The notes: generated by a model from the sequence alone, not told the origin. A DNA stretch of 64,000 nt from Fluviicola sp. (GCA_017983675.1 JAGOAZ010000003.1:98719-162718); one strand, 5' to 3'; positions 18,746 to 28,597 are shown, counted from the first letter of the stretch. Translations and numbers: made by a program.

Positions 18746-20221
18746 ATGCGTTTATCTTATAAGATCCTTCAACTTTTTTTCATTAGTGCTCAGCTCTTTT
18801 TAGCCGGAGTGATTTATGGACAAAATACCGTTCAACAAGCAATCAATTCATTCGCAAGTGAACCTTGTTTTTTGCATGCGGGAATTAGTTTTTCTGCAGT
18901 CGATTGTGCTACAGGTGAACTGATTGCAACTTTGAATCCTACGTTAAGTTTAGCGCCAGCATCCACTACAAAATTATTTGCAACTGCAACTGCGATAGAA
19001 ATTCTTGGCGCTTCGTATTCTCCTAAAACACGTTTGTATATTGATGGAATTATACAAGCAGATAGTGTGTTATCGGGTAATTTATGGATCAGAGGCGGAG
19101 GTGACCCAACATTAGGAAGTCGCTATTACAATGGCGATGGATTAGAAGATCAGTTTTTACAGAAATGGGCGGATACCTTATTGAAAATGGGAATCAAAAA
19201 AATAACAGGATCCGTAATTTCCGATGCATCAGAATTTGGATATCAAGGTGCGCCAGATGGTTGGGGTTGGAGTGACATGGGCAATTATTACGGTGCAGGT
19301 GCATCTGGTTTGCCGATTTATGATAACATGTTACGCTATTATTTTAAAACGAGTACAACAGTAGGTTCCAAAACAGTACTAACAGGAACATTTCCAACCA
19401 TTCCTGAATTGAACTTCACAAATTACATTACAGCTGGCGGAAAAGGAGATAATTCATATATTTTTGGTGCGCCTTATTCGTTGGATCGTTTTGGAACAGG
19501 AACCCTAGAAAAAGGTGCGAATCGTTTTGTGGTGAAGGGAAGTTTGCCCGATCCAGAGTTGACTTTTGCAGCTGAATTTGTGCGTGTTTTGGGAACAAAA
19601 GGCATTCAAGTTTTATCTGGTTATGCAAACGCACGCAAACAACCAAGCCAATCTCCAGCTTTACGCTACGCAACCAAACAATTACTCTACACGCATCATG
19701 GAAAAACAGTAGGATCCATCGCATGGTGGACCAATATGAAATCCGTTAATTTATTTGCCGAATCCTTGCTCTGTTTGGTTGGATACGGCACAAATGGAGT
19801 TGGAACAACAGAAAATAGTTTGAATAAATTGGATGCGTTTTGGCGCGATAAAATCAACACAAAAGGACTTTATATCAATGATGGAAGCGGATTATCGCGA
19901 ACGAATGCAATTTCATCTGATCATTTCTGTCAACTTTTGCAGTACATGACAACAGCAAAAGAATTTCAAACGTTTTATAACACGCTGCCTATTGCGGGTG
20001 TTTCGGGAACCTTATCATCCGTTTGTAAAAATCAACCAGGTGAAAACAGGGTACATGCAAAAAGTGGAACCATGAACCGAATTAAGTCATACGCAGGCTA
20101 CGTTGAAAGCACTTCTGGACGCCGCATAGCATTCGCAATTATTGTTTCCAATTTTTCGTGTTCGAACGATGTAACGCTATCAAAAATTGAAAAAATAATG
20201 AATACGCTGTCAACTTATTAA
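18746..20221 (+). CDS. dacB: D-alanyl-D-alanine carboxypeptidase/endopeptidase PBP4
   Basis: A 491-residue periplasmic penicillin-binding protein of peptidase family S13. A signal peptide ends near VIYGQ (residue 26). Active-site motifs are SxxK as STTK (Ser73-Lys76), SxN within DGSGLSRTNAIS, and KSGT within HAKSGTMNR. These enzymes trim or cleave peptidoglycan peptides. A frame opens at 18668, but from there the signal peptide would sit 26 residues in, so the ATG at 18746 is preferred. It lies between the two divergent arms of the polysaccharide locus. A functional link to capsule attachment is only a guess. Confidence 0.92.
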   Translation: MRLSYKILQLFFISAQLFLAGVIYGQNTVQQAINSFASEPCFLHAGISFSAVDCATGELIATLNPTLSLAPASTTKLFATATAIEILGASYSPKTRLYIDGIIQADSVLSGNLWIRGGGDPTLGSRYYNGDGLEDQFLQKWADTLLKMGIKKITGSVISDASEFGYQGAPDGWGWSDMGNYYGAGASGLPIYDNMLRYYFKTSTTVGSKTVLTGTFPTIPELNFTNYITAGGKGDNSYIFGAPYSLDRFGTGTLEKGANRFVVKGSLPDPELTFAAEFVRVLGTKGIQVLSGYANARKQPSQSPALRYATKQLLYTHHGKTVGSIAWWTNMKSVNLFAESLLCLVGYGTNGVGTTENSLNKLDAFWRDKINTKGLYINDGSGLSRTNAISSDHFCQLLQYMTTAKEFQTFYNTLPIAGVSGTLSSVCKNQPGENRVHAKSGTMNRIKSYAGYVESTSGRRIAFAIIVSNFSCSNDVTLSKIEKIMNTLSTY

Positions 20222-20314
20222 TTCAATCCAATATTCTCCCTGTTTCACTATAAAATTATGTATCTTTACTTTTTGTTTTGTTAAGAAACATAACGTACAA
20301 ACGGTCTGATTACA

Positions 20315-21448
20315 GTGAAGAAAATAGAAATGGTTGACTTATCAAGTCAATACGAAGCAATAAAAACAGAAGTAAATACAGCAATCAATGAAGTGTTGAC
20401 CACCGCTCATTTTATTGGTGGACCTGTCGTTACAAAATTTCAACAAGCATTTGAAGCATACTTAAATGTGAAGCATGTAATTCCTTGTGCTAACGGAACA
20501 GACGCTTTACAAATTGCTTTAATGGCGCTTGGTTTGAAACCAGGAGATGAGGTAATTACTCCTTCGTTTACGTATATTGCAACGACTGAAGTAATCGCTT
20601 TATTGGGTTTACGTCCTGTTTTTGTTGACGTTGATCCAGCGACATATTGCATCGACCCAACAAAAATTGAAGCCGCTATAACATCGAAAACAAAAGCAAT
20701 TGTCCCTGTTCATTTGTATGGTCAAGCTGCGGATATGGAGTCAATCATGACAATTGCACAACAACACAATTTAGCTGTAGTTGAAGACAATGCACAAGCA
20801 ATTGGATCAGATTACTATTTCAAAGATGGGACAGTTGCAAAACTTGGAACTATCGGAGATATTGGTTGTACTTCCTTTTTTCCTTCAAAAAATTTAGGTT
20901 GTTATGGCGATGGTGGCGCTATGTACACCAATAATTCTGAATTGGCAGAACGTTTAAAAATGATTGCCAATCATGGACAAAAACAAAAATATTTTCACGA
21001 AATAGTAGGTTGCAACTCACGCCTTGACGCAATGCAAGCAGCCGTGTTGAATGTAAAATTACCACTATTAGATACGTATATTGCTGCTCGGCGAAAAGTA
21101 GCTGATCGATACGATGAAATATTAGGGAAATCTGATAAAATAATTGTACCAAAACGCACGAATTATTCCAAACACGTTTTTCATCAATATACCATACAAC
21201 TAGTCGGCTTAGATAGAGATGCGTTGCAGCGCTATTTAGCTGAAAAGGAAATTCCAAGTATGATTTATTATCCGAAACCGGCGCATAAACAGCCGCTTTT
21301 TGAAACCTTTGAAATTGGAGACCTTGATTTACCAGTTACAGAATCTTTAACAACATCAGTGATTTCATTGCCCATACATACTGAAATGTTACCAGAACAA
21401 CAGGACTTTATTTGTGCTGAAGTGTTAAATTTTATTCAAAATAATTAA
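20315..21448 (+). CDS. wbpE: WbpE-like nucleotide-sugar aminotransferase (DegT/DnrJ/EryC1)
   Basis: A 377-residue PLP enzyme. The cofactor lysine is Lys192 in FFPSKNLGCYGDGG. Other family blocks are CANGTDALQIALMALG, HLYGQAADM, and HGQKQKYFHEIVGCNSRLDAMQAA, which recalls WbpE of the UDP-diacetamido-uronate pathway. It would put an amino group at C3 of UDP-3-keto-GlcNAcA. Its partners WbpD, WbpB-like and a C6-dehydrogenase are encoded 3-6 kb downstream on the same strand. The start is GTG at 20315 (MKKIEMVDLSSQYE); an ATG at 20330 would drop five residues. The stop overlaps ugd by one base. Confidence 0.86.
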   Translation: MKKIEMVDLSSQYEAIKTEVNTAINEVLTTAHFIGGPVVTKFQQAFEAYLNVKHVIPCANGTDALQIALMALGLKPGDEVITPSFTYIATTEVIALLGLRPVFVDVDPATYCIDPTKIEAAITSKTKAIVPVHLYGQAADMESIMTIAQQHNLAVVEDNAQAIGSDYYFKDGTVAKLGTIGDIGCTSFFPSKNLGCYGDGGAMYTNNSELAERLKMIANHGQKQKYFHEIVGCNSRLDAMQAAVLNVKLPLLDTYIAARRKVADRYDEILGKSDKIIVPKRTNYSKHVFHQYTIQLVGLDRDALQRYLAEKEIPSMIYYPKPAHKQPLFETFEIGDLDLPVTESLTTSVISLPIHTEMLPEQQDFICAEVLNFIQNN

Positions 21449-22764
21449 TGAAAAAAATAGCTGTCATCGGTACAGGATATGTAGGACTTGTAACTGGAAC
21501 TTGTTTTGCCGAAACAGGGAACCAAGTTGTTTGTGTCGACATTGATGCTGCGAAAGTTGCGCGTTTAAAAAATGGTGAAATGCCGATTTACGAACCGCAA
21601 CTAGATGTGTTGTTTGAACGAAACATTGCCGCTCAACGCTTGTCTTTTACGACAGATCTTGCAACAGGAATTAAAGATGCTGAAATTGTGTTTTTAGCTT
21701 TGCCAACTCCTCCAGGAGCTGATGGTTCGGCTGATTTAAAATATATACTTGCTGTTGCCGAAGATTTAGGGAATTTATTGACCGATTACAAAGTGATTGT
21801 TGATAAAAGCACCGTGCCAGTAGGGACAGCAGAAAAAGTAAGAACTGTAATAGCGAAAAACGCTCAAGTTCCTTTTGATGTTGTTTCAAATCCTGAATTT
21901 TTACGTGAGGGTTTTGCTGTCGAAGATTTCATGAAACCAGACAGAGTTGTTATTGGAACTTCTTCTGAACGTGCTCAAAAAATGATGGAGCAATTGTACA
22001 AACCTTTTGTTCGTCAAGGAAATCCGATTTTATTCATGGATGAAAAATCAGCTGAATTAACAAAATATGCTGCAAATGCTTTTTTAGCAACAAAAATCAC
22101 CTTCATGAATGAAGTAGCGAATTTTTGTGAGATAGTAGGAGCAGATGTCGATAAAGTACGCATTGGGATTGGATCGGATGAACGCATCGGACGAAGGTTT
22201 TTATTTCCTGGAATTGGTTATGGAGGATCATGTTTTCCAAAAGATGTGCAAGCATTGGTCAATTCAGGTAACGAACAGAATTACTCGTTTGAGATCCTAA
22301 AAGCGGTAATGAAAGTGAACGAATCGCAAAAAACAGTCTTATTTCCAAAAATCGCTAATTATTTTAGAGGTGATTTGAAAGGAAAAAAAATCGCTGTTTG
22401 GGGTTTGGCATTTAAACCTGATACGGACGATATTCGTGAAGCACCAGCTTTGTATTTAATTGCAGCTTTGCTTGAAAAAGGTGCTGTTGTATCGGCTTAT
22501 GATCCCGAAGCAATGAAAAATGTGCAACAAGTTTTGGGCGATAAAATCACCTATGCAACCAACGAATATCAGGCATTGGAAAATGCAGATGCGTTATTGA
22601 TTTGTACGGAATGGGGTGTTTTTAGAAATCCTGATTTCGACAAAATTGCTGCATTATTAACAGATAAAGTCATTTTTGACGGAAGAAATTTATTTGATGT
22701 GGAAGAAATGAATGAACGAGGTTTTTACTACCAATCAATTGGTCGTCAAATAATTACAAATTAG
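21448..22764 (+). CDS. ugd: UDP-glucose 6-dehydrogenase
   Basis: A 438-residue NAD-dependent dehydrogenase that oxidises UDP-glucose to UDP-glucuronate. It begins with the Rossmann motif [19 protein letters not shown] and has [14 protein letters not shown] and the catalytic GGSCFPKD (Cys262), all diagnostic for the Ugd/UDP-GlcDH subgroup rather than the UDP-HexNAc group. It is followed two bases later by the UXS gene that uses its product, giving UDP-xylose. Its ATG overlaps the stop of the WbpE-like gene (TAATG). Confidence 0.95.
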   Translation: MKKIAVIGTGYVGLVTGTCFAETGNQVVCVDIDAAKVARLKNGEMPIYEPQLDVLFERNIAAQRLSFTTDLATGIKDAEIVFLALPTPPGADGSADLKYILAVAEDLGNLLTDYKVIVDKSTVPVGTAEKVRTVIAKNAQVPFDVVSNPEFLREGFAVEDFMKPDRVVIGTSSERAQKMMEQLYKPFVRQGNPILFMDEKSAELTKYAANAFLATKITFMNEVANFCEIVGADVDKVRIGIGSDERIGRRFLFPGIGYGGSCFPKDVQALVNSGNEQNYSFEILKAVMKVNESQKTVLFPKIANYFRGDLKGKKIAVWGLAFKPDTDDIREAPALYLIAALLEKGAVVSAYDPEAMKNVQQVLGDKITYATNEYQALENADALLICTEWGVFRNPDFDKIAALLTDKVIFDGRNLFDVEEMNERGFYYQSIGRQIITN

Positions 22765-22765
22765 A

Positions 22766-23761
22766 ATGGAAGAAAGAAAACGCATATTGATTACCGGTGC
22801 TGCTGGATTTTTAGGTTCACATTTGTGTGATCGCTTTATCAAAGATGGCTTCCACGTAATTGCCATGGATAATCTGATAACTGGAAGGTTGAAGAATATC
22901 GAACACTTATTTCCATTAGAAAATTTTGAATTTTATAATCACGATGTAAGTAAATTCATACATATTCCTGGAAAACTGGATTATATTCTTCATTTTGCTT
23001 CGCCAGCAAGTCCCATTGATTACTTGAAAATTCCCATTCAAACATTGAAAGTAGGATCGCTCGGTATTCATAATTGCTTGGGTTTAGCTCGTGTAAAGAA
23101 CGCACGAGTGTTAATTGCGAGTACATCGGAAGTGTATGGTGACCCAACAGTACATCCTCAAACAGAAGATTATTGGGGCAATGTAAATCCTGTTGGACCA
23201 AGAGGAGTTTATGACGAGGCAAAACGTTTTCAAGAAGCGATTACCATGGCATATCATACGTTCCATGGAGTTGAAACGCGCATTGTTCGTATTTTCAATA
23301 CCTATGGTCCCAGAATGCGTTTGAATGATGGTCGTGTTTTACCTGCTTTTATTGGACAAGCATTGCGTGGAGAAGATTTGACTATTTTCGGTGATGGTTC
23401 ACAAACACGTTCTTTTTGTTATGTCGATGATTTGGTAGAAGGCATTGTTCGGTTATTACATTCTGACTACGCACAACCCGTTAATATTGGTAATCCAGAT
23501 GAAATTACGATTGCTCAATTTGCGGAGGAAATCATTCAATTGACCGGAACGACACAAAAAGTAATTTACAAAGATTTACCAGTTGATGATCCAAAACAAC
23601 GCCAGCCGGATATTACAATTGCGAAAAAACTCTTGGGGTGGACGCCATTAGTTGGTCGAAGTGAAGGCTTGAAATTGACGTATGACTATTTTAAACAATT
23701 GACTCAAGAAGAATTGTATCAATCGGATCATATCGATTTTGAGAAATTTATTCAACGATAA
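22766..23761 (+). CDS. UDP-glucuronate decarboxylase (UDP-xylose synthase)
   Basis: A 331-residue extended short-chain dehydrogenase. The NAD motif is [10 protein letters not shown], the catalytic pair is Tyr149 and Lys153 in YDEAKR, and [23 protein letters not shown] and [15 protein letters not shown] match the UXS group. It converts UDP-glucuronate from the adjacent Ugd into UDP-xylose, a likely building block of the surface polysaccharide. Cytoplasmic. It is separated from ugd by one base, so the two are coupled. Confidence 0.92.
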   Translation: MEERKRILITGAAGFLGSHLCDRFIKDGFHVIAMDNLITGRLKNIEHLFPLENFEFYNHDVSKFIHIPGKLDYILHFASPASPIDYLKIPIQTLKVGSLGIHNCLGLARVKNARVLIASTSEVYGDPTVHPQTEDYWGNVNPVGPRGVYDEAKRFQEAITMAYHTFHGVETRIVRIFNTYGPRMRLNDGRVLPAFIGQALRGEDLTIFGDGSQTRSFCYVDDLVEGIVRLLHSDYAQPVNIGNPDEITIAQFAEEIIQLTGTTQKVIYKDLPVDDPKQRQPDITIAKKLLGWTPLVGRSEGLKLTYDYFKQLTQEELYQSDHIDFEKFIQR

Positions 23762-23770
23762 TTAACACAT

Positions 23771-24352
23771 ATGGATTCATATTTTGCTCACGAAACTGCT
23801 GTTATCGATAAGGGCTGTGAAATAGGTGTAGGGACAAAAATCTGGCATTTTTCGCACATTATGCCCAATTGTACAATTGGTCAAAACTGTAATATTGGTC
23901 AAAATGTTGTCGTTTCACCCGAAGTGATTTTAGGGAACAATGTAAAGATTCAAAATAATGTATCCTTGTATACTGGTGTCATCTGCGAAGACGATGTTTT
24001 TTTAGGACCAAGCATGGTTTTTACCAATGTCATGAATCCGCGATCTGCTGTTAATCGGAAAGATCAATATGCAAAAACAATTGTTCGAAAAGGGGCATCA
24101 ATTGGTGCAAATGCAACGATAGTTTGTGGAAATGACATCGGTCAGTTCGCATTTATTGGCGCTGGGGCAGTAGTAACGAAAGAAGTTCCAGCTTATGCAT
24201 TAGTCGTTGGGAATCCTGCTCGTCAGATTGGTTGGATGAGTGCTTATGGTCATCGCCTTACCTTTGATGAAAATGGGAGAGCAACATGTCCAGAGTCAGG
24301 AGATAATTATCAATTGTTAGATGGTCAGGTGAATAGTCTCCCATCGCATTAA
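23771..24352 (+). CDS. wbpD: WbpD-like UDP-amino-sugar N-acetyltransferase
   Basis: A 193-residue left-handed beta-helix acyltransferase with hexapeptide repeats through the first 130 residues (for example [13 protein letters not shown]). [17 protein letters not shown], the [20 protein letters not shown] segment and the end [16 protein letters not shown] closely recall WbpD, which acetylates the 3-amino group of UDP-GlcNAc3NA. With the WbpE-, WbpB- and TviB-like enzymes in this arm it would complete UDP-2,3-diacetamido-2,3-dideoxy-glucuronate. It starts 9 bases after the UXS stop. Confidence 0.88.
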   Translation: MDSYFAHETAVIDKGCEIGVGTKIWHFSHIMPNCTIGQNCNIGQNVVVSPEVILGNNVKIQNNVSLYTGVICEDDVFLGPSMVFTNVMNPRSAVNRKDQYAKTIVRKGASIGANATIVCGNDIGQFAFIGAGAVVTKEVPAYALVVGNPARQIGWMSAYGHRLTFDENGRATCPESGDNYQLLDGQVNSLPSH

Positions 24353-24370
24353 CATCAGAAATGATTTCAT

Positions 24371-24378
24371 TACTTTTG
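24371..24378 (+). promoter_or_regulatory. Internal -7 box upstream of the WbpB-like gene
   Basis: TACTTTTG matches TAnnTTTG in the 55-base gap between the acetyltransferase and the oxidoreductase, the only gap of this size within the plus arm. It suggests the distal four genes have their own promoter. No -33 element is obvious. Confidence 0.5.
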
Positions 24379-24407
24379 TTTAATAATTACACGTCAAAAT
24401 AAACGGA

Positions 24408-25460
24408 ATGATTCCAGAAAATCAGATTATAAAATTCGTCATTGTAGGTTCAGGACATATTGGCAAACGACATGCAGAAATGATTCGTCGCAATCCAGAA
24501 GCTGAGTTGGTAGCTTTGGTTGATATTCAATCGGCTGAAACGTGTGGTGCAGCTCAATTTGAAGTGCCTTTTTTTAATACAGTGGAAGCGTTACTTGACA
24601 GCGGGTTGCAATTTGATGTGGTAAACGTTTGTACTCCGAACGGTTTGCATGCGGAGCAATCAATAAAAGCGTTGGAAGCGAAAAAGCATGTTGTCGTTGA
24701 AAAACCAATGGGTTTGACAACCGATCAATGTGAAAAAGTGATTTTCAAGTCGTTGCAACAATCAAAAAATGTGTTTTGTGTGATGCAAAACCGCTATTCT
24801 CCTCCGAGTGAATGGATCAAAGATGTTGTTGAACGCAATGTATTGGGCGAAATTTTCATGGTTCAGTTGAATTGTTATTGGAACCGTGATGACCGTTATT
24901 ACAAAGCTGATGGTTGGAAAGGAAAACAAGATTTAGATGGAGGAACCTTGTTTACCCAATTCTCGCATTTCATCGATATTATGTACTGGCTTTTTGGAGA
25001 TATTGATAATATTCAAGGAAAATTTGCTGATTTCACCCACAAAGATTCTACTGATTTTGAAGATTCAGGATTTGTTAATTTTGATTTCATCAATGGAGGA
25101 ATGGGCTGTATCAACTATTCTACAGCAGTAGCAGATCAAAATTTAGAAAGTTCAATGACCATTATTGGAAAAAATGGAAGTATAAAAATTGGTGGTCAGT
25201 ACATGAATGAAGTAGAAGTGTGTAATATTCAAGGATATGAAATGCCTGAATTGGCTCCTACGAATCCAGGCAATGATTACGGAGCATACAAAGGTTCAGC
25301 AGCCAATCATCATTATGTGATTGCGAATGTAATCGATACATTAAAAGGAAGAACATCTGCGACCACAAATGCCTTAGAAGGTTTGAAAGTAGTCGATATT
25401 ATTGAACGAATTTATAAAGTTAGAAATGAGCAATTCAATTTACAAGCAACTCATTCATAA
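24408..25460 (+). CDS. Gfo/Idh/MocA-family oxidoreductase, WbpB-like
   Basis: A 350-residue NAD(P)-dependent oxidoreductase. The Rossmann segment is FVIVGSGHIGKRHAEMI and the family signature is VVEKPMG (EKP). The substrate-domain stretch GGTLFTQFSHFIDIMYWLFG carries the conserved aspartate and histidine region. The context with WbpE-, WbpD- and TviB-like genes suggests the WbpB/WlbA step, oxidation of C3 of UDP-GlcNAcA; this is inference, because the family is broad. The next gene starts inside its last 35 bases. Confidence 0.8.
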   Translation: MIPENQIIKFVIVGSGHIGKRHAEMIRRNPEAELVALVDIQSAETCGAAQFEVPFFNTVEALLDSGLQFDVVNVCTPNGLHAEQSIKALEAKKHVVVEKPMGLTTDQCEKVIFKSLQQSKNVFCVMQNRYSPPSEWIKDVVERNVLGEIFMVQLNCYWNRDDRYYKADGWKGKQDLDGGTLFTQFSHFIDIMYWLFGDIDNIQGKFADFTHKDSTDFEDSGFVNFDFINGGMGCINYSTAVADQNLESSMTIIGKNGSIKIGGQYMNEVEVCNIQGYEMPELAPTNPGNDYGAYKGSAANHHYVIANVIDTLKGRTSATTNALEGLKVVDIIERIYKVRNEQFNLQATHS

Positions 25461-26727
25461 AGAAACAAAACTAGCTGTAATTGGATTAGGTTATGTTGGC
25501 CTTCCTATTGCTCTTGAATTTGCTCGAAAAATAAAAGTTGTCGGATTTGATATCAATCAAGCGCGTGTGGACTTAATGCGCAATAATATCGATCCAAGTA
25601 ATGAATTGTCAGCGTCTGATTTTGATGGTTGTGACATTCATTTCACTGCAGATATCAATGATTTAAAAGACGTCACTTTTTATATTGTTGCCGTCCCAAC
25701 TCCCATTGATGATGCAAATTTACCCGACTTAAAACCGTTATTAGGTGCAAGTTCAACAGTTGGTAAAGTATTAAAACAAGGCGATTATGTTGTCTTTGAA
25801 TCGACTGTTTACCCAGGATGTACTGAGGAAGATTGTATTCCAGTGTTGGAAAAGGAATCGGGTTTAACGTTTCAAACAGATTTTAAAGTAGGGTATTCTC
25901 CAGAACGCATTAATCCAGGAGATAAAGAACACACCTTACAAACAGTTATAAAAGTGGTATCTGGTTGTTGTGCTGAATCACTAGAAGAAATTGCGAAAAC
26001 GTATGAGTTAGTTGTTGATGCTGGTGTTCATAAAGCCACATCAATCAAAGTTGCAGAAGCAGCAAAAATCATTGAAAATACGCAGCGGGATGTCAATATC
26101 GCGTTGATTAATGAATTGTCAATTATCTTTAATAAGTTGGGAATCAATACGTATGATGTGTTGGAAGCGGCTGGAACCAAATGGAATTTCTTGCGTTTTT
26201 CTCCAGGATTAGTAGGAGGACATTGTATTGGTGTTGACCCTTATTATTTGACGCACAAAGCACAACAAGCCGGCTATCATGCAAAAATTATTAATAGTGG
26301 TCGCTATGTGAATGACTCAATGGGTTTTTACATTGGGAAACAAACCGTAAAAAAAATCATTATTCAAGGGAAAAGCATTCAAGATGCACGCGTTTTGGTT
26401 ATGGGAGCGACTTTTAAAGAAGATGTTTCGGATATTCGCAATTCCAAAGTAATCGATGTGGTTACCGAATTGAAATCGTTTCAAGTCAATGTAGATTTAG
26501 TTGATCCACATGCTTCCTCCCAAGAAATGCAGCACGAATATGGTGTTGGGTTAGTCGAAATCGGCAAAGACTACGATGCCATAATACTTGCAGTCAACCA
26601 CAAAGAATATAGAAATTTAGATGAAACATATTTCAAGTCGTTATTAAAAGACGGAAAAGGAGTTTTTGTCGATATAAAAGGAATGTACAAAGGAAAAATC
26701 CAAGATCTCGAATATTGGAGTTTGTAA
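25426..26727 (+). CDS. UDP-N-acetylhexosamine 6-dehydrogenase, TviB/WbpO type
   Basis: A 433-residue NAD-dependent nucleotide-sugar dehydrogenase. The blocks VIGLGYVGLPIALEF, ESTVYPGCTEEDC, GYSPERINPGD, VAEAAKIIENTQRDVNIALINEL and LVGGHCIGVDPYYLTHKAQ (catalytic Cys267) are those of the TviB/WbpO group, which oxidises C6 of UDP-GlcNAc or UDP-GalNAc. It is distinct from the Ugd of this arm and from the WbpA subgroup. It can supply the UDP-GlcNAcA needed by the WbpB/E/D steps. The frame extends to a TTG at 25402, but the ATG at 25426 is preferred and overlaps the previous gene by 35 bases. Confidence 0.9.
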   Translation: MSNSIYKQLIHKETKLAVIGLGYVGLPIALEFARKIKVVGFDINQARVDLMRNNIDPSNELSASDFDGCDIHFTADINDLKDVTFYIVAVPTPIDDANLPDLKPLLGASSTVGKVLKQGDYVVFESTVYPGCTEEDCIPVLEKESGLTFQTDFKVGYSPERINPGDKEHTLQTVIKVVSGCCAESLEEIAKTYELVVDAGVHKATSIKVAEAAKIIENTQRDVNIALINELSIIFNKLGINTYDVLEAAGTKWNFLRFSPGLVGGHCIGVDPYYLTHKAQQAGYHAKIINSGRYVNDSMGFYIGKQTVKKIIIQGKSIQDARVLVMGATFKEDVSDIRNSKVIDVVTELKSFQVNVDLVDPHASSQEMQHEYGVGLVEIGKDYDAIILAVNHKEYRNLDETYFKSLLKDGKGVFVDIKGMYKGKIQDLEYWSL

Positions 26728-26740
26728 AACAGTATTAATT

Positions 26741-27787
26741 ATGAATATCTTAATCACAGGAGCCGCTGGTTTTATCGGTTCACACCTCGTTCGATTACTC
26801 GTTAAAAAATATCCGCACTACAACATCATATCGTTTGATGCTTTAACGTATGCGGGAAATTTAGCTAACCTCAAAGATGTTGTTACTGCGCCCAATCACA
26901 CCTTTGTAAAAGGTGATATTACTTCCGAAAGTGATGTGATGGACGCATTAAAATCCCACCAAATTACTGATATCATTCATTTAGCGGCAGAATCTCATGT
27001 CGATCGATCGATCGAAGGGCCAATGGAATTTGTGCATACAAATGTTGTTGGAACAGTCAATTTAATGAATCAGGCACGTGCTTTTTGGGGAACTAATGAA
27101 GGGCATATTTTTTATCATGTTTCTACAGATGAGGTTTTTGGATCACTAGGTGATGAAGGTTTTTTCACTGAAACGACCTCTTACGATCCAAGAAGTCCAT
27201 ATTCCGCATCTAAAGCGGCGTCAGATCATTTCGTTTCTGCTTATTTTCATACGTACGGTTTCCCCGTGAAACGTTCCAATTGTTCCAATAATTATGGAAG
27301 TCACCATCATCCGGAAAAGTTGATTCCATTGATGATCACGAATATTTTGAATAAAAAACCGTTGCCTGTTTATGGAAACGGAACGAATGTGCGTGATTGG
27401 TTATGGGTTGAGGACCATGCGCGTGCCATCGATGTCATTTTCCACAAGGGCGCTTTGGGATGTAATTACAACATCGGTGGTTGGAACGAATGGAAAAATA
27501 TTGATTTGATTCATGAATTGTGCACGATTATGGATCAAGAACTCGGTCGAAATGCTGGTGAAAGTGCTGAATTGATTACGTATGTAACAGACAGAGCTGG
27601 TCATGACATGCGTTATGCGATTGATGCGACAAAATTGGACAACGAATTGGGCTGGAAACCGTCCATCACTTTTGAAGAAGGTTTGCGTCAAACTGTTAAA
27701 TGGTACTTAACGAACCAAGATTGGGTCAATGAAGTAATTTCTGGTGATTACCAAGAATATTACAATGCGATGTACGGTAATAAGTAA
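26741..27787 (+). CDS. rfbB: dTDP-glucose 4,6-dehydratase RfbB
   Basis: A 348-residue extended short-chain dehydrogenase. The NAD motif is GAAGFIGSHLV, then HLAAESHVDRSI and STDEVFGSLG, the catalytic Tyr154 and Lys158 in YSASKAASDH, and RSNCSNNYG...PEKLIPLMI, all diagnostic. It makes dTDP-4-keto-6-deoxyglucose, the substrate of RfbC encoded on the minus arm. The nucleotidyltransferase RfbA is not in the window. It lies 13 bases after the TviB-like gene and 6 bases before the phosphatase gene. Confidence 0.94.
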   Translation: MNILITGAAGFIGSHLVRLLVKKYPHYNIISFDALTYAGNLANLKDVVTAPNHTFVKGDITSESDVMDALKSHQITDIIHLAAESHVDRSIEGPMEFVHTNVVGTVNLMNQARAFWGTNEGHIFYHVSTDEVFGSLGDEGFFTETTSYDPRSPYSASKAASDHFVSAYFHTYGFPVKRSNCSNNYGSHHHPEKLIPLMITNILNKKPLPVYGNGTNVRDWLWVEDHARAIDVIFHKGALGCNYNIGGWNEWKNIDLIHELCTIMDQELGRNAGESAELITYVTDRAGHDMRYAIDATKLDNELGWKPSITFEEGLRQTVKWYLTNQDWVNEVISGDYQEYYNAMYGNK

Positions 27788-27793
27788 GCATAC

Positions 27794-28534
27794 ATGGGAT
27801 TTTTTAGTAAACTTTTCTCTAAAAATAAGCCCAAAAAATCATTTGCTGATTTTGTTGTAGATGTTCATAGTCATTTGCTTCCAGGTATTGATGATGGCGC
27901 AAAATCAATGGAGGATAGCATAGCGATGATCCGCACCATGATTGATATGGGCTATCAAAAATTGGTAATCACACCTCACGTGATGGCGCATAGGTATCAA
28001 AATTCTTCGCGACAAATTCAGCAAGTTTTCACCGAATTGCAAGCGGAAGTAACGCGACTTGGATTATCAATTGTATTAGAAGTTTCAGCTGAATATTACT
28101 TGGATGAAACATTATTCGAGCGTATCGTGAATGGCGATTTACTTCCCTTTTCAGGCAATCATATTTTATTTGAGTGTTCTTTTAGAAACGAATCATTGCA
28201 GTTGTTTGATCTTGTTTTTCAATTGAAAGCTGCAGGTTATCAGCCCGTGATAGCTCACTTTGAACGCTATGTTTATTATCATAATCGAATTGAAATTGCC
28301 CAACAATTGCGTTCAATGGGCTGTCTTATTCAAGTAAATTTGTTGTCGTTTTCTGGATATTACGGAAAATTAATTCAACGACAAGCCGAAGAATTATTAG
28401 CCAATAATTTAGTTGATGTTGTTGGAACAGATTGCCATCGGTTGGATCAACTACTACATCTAACAGCAAAAAAAAATCGACACGCAATTGAAAAGTGTTT
28501 TTCTGCTTCATTGATAAATCCGACTTTCCGATAA
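27794..28534 (+). CDS. PHP-type protein-tyrosine phosphatase (CpsB/YwqE family)
   Basis: A 246-residue metal-dependent phosphatase. The PHP motif DVHSHLLPGIDDGAKS (His25, His27) is followed by ITPHVMAHRY, SAEYYLDE, IAHFERYVYY and VVGTDCHRL, the metal ligands of this family. CpsB/YwqE proteins dephosphorylate the tyrosine tail of BY-kinases, so its likely substrate is the Wzc-type kinase at 14350-16659, more than 11 kb away on the opposite arm. Last gene of the plus arm, and no signal peptide. Confidence 0.9.
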   Translation: MGFFSKLFSKNKPKKSFADFVVDVHSHLLPGIDDGAKSMEDSIAMIRTMIDMGYQKLVITPHVMAHRYQNSSRQIQQVFTELQAEVTRLGLSIVLEVSAEYYLDETLFERIVNGDLLPFSGNHILFECSFRNESLQLFDLVFQLKAAGYQPVIAHFERYVYYHNRIEIAQQLRSMGCLIQVNLLSFSGYYGKLIQRQAEELLANNLVDVVGTDCHRLDQLLHLTAKKNRHAIEKCFSASLINPTFR

Positions 28535-28548
28535 TTTTTTAACAAACA

Positions 28549-28582
28549 TATTTACCATGGTAAATAAAATAATGTACATTTG
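28549..28582 (+). promoter_or_regulatory. Palindromic operator candidate with -7 box
   Basis: An 18-base perfect palindrome TATTTACCATGGTAAATA (28549-28566) sits 8 bases upstream of TACATTTG (28575-28582), an exact TAnnTTTG -7 box, with the ATG of the YceI-fusion gene at 28598. The palindrome covers the position where the -33 element would be, a typical repressor site. The ATG inside the palindrome is not a gene start. Confidence 0.65.
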
Positions 28583-28597
28583 TGAAAAATAGATACA

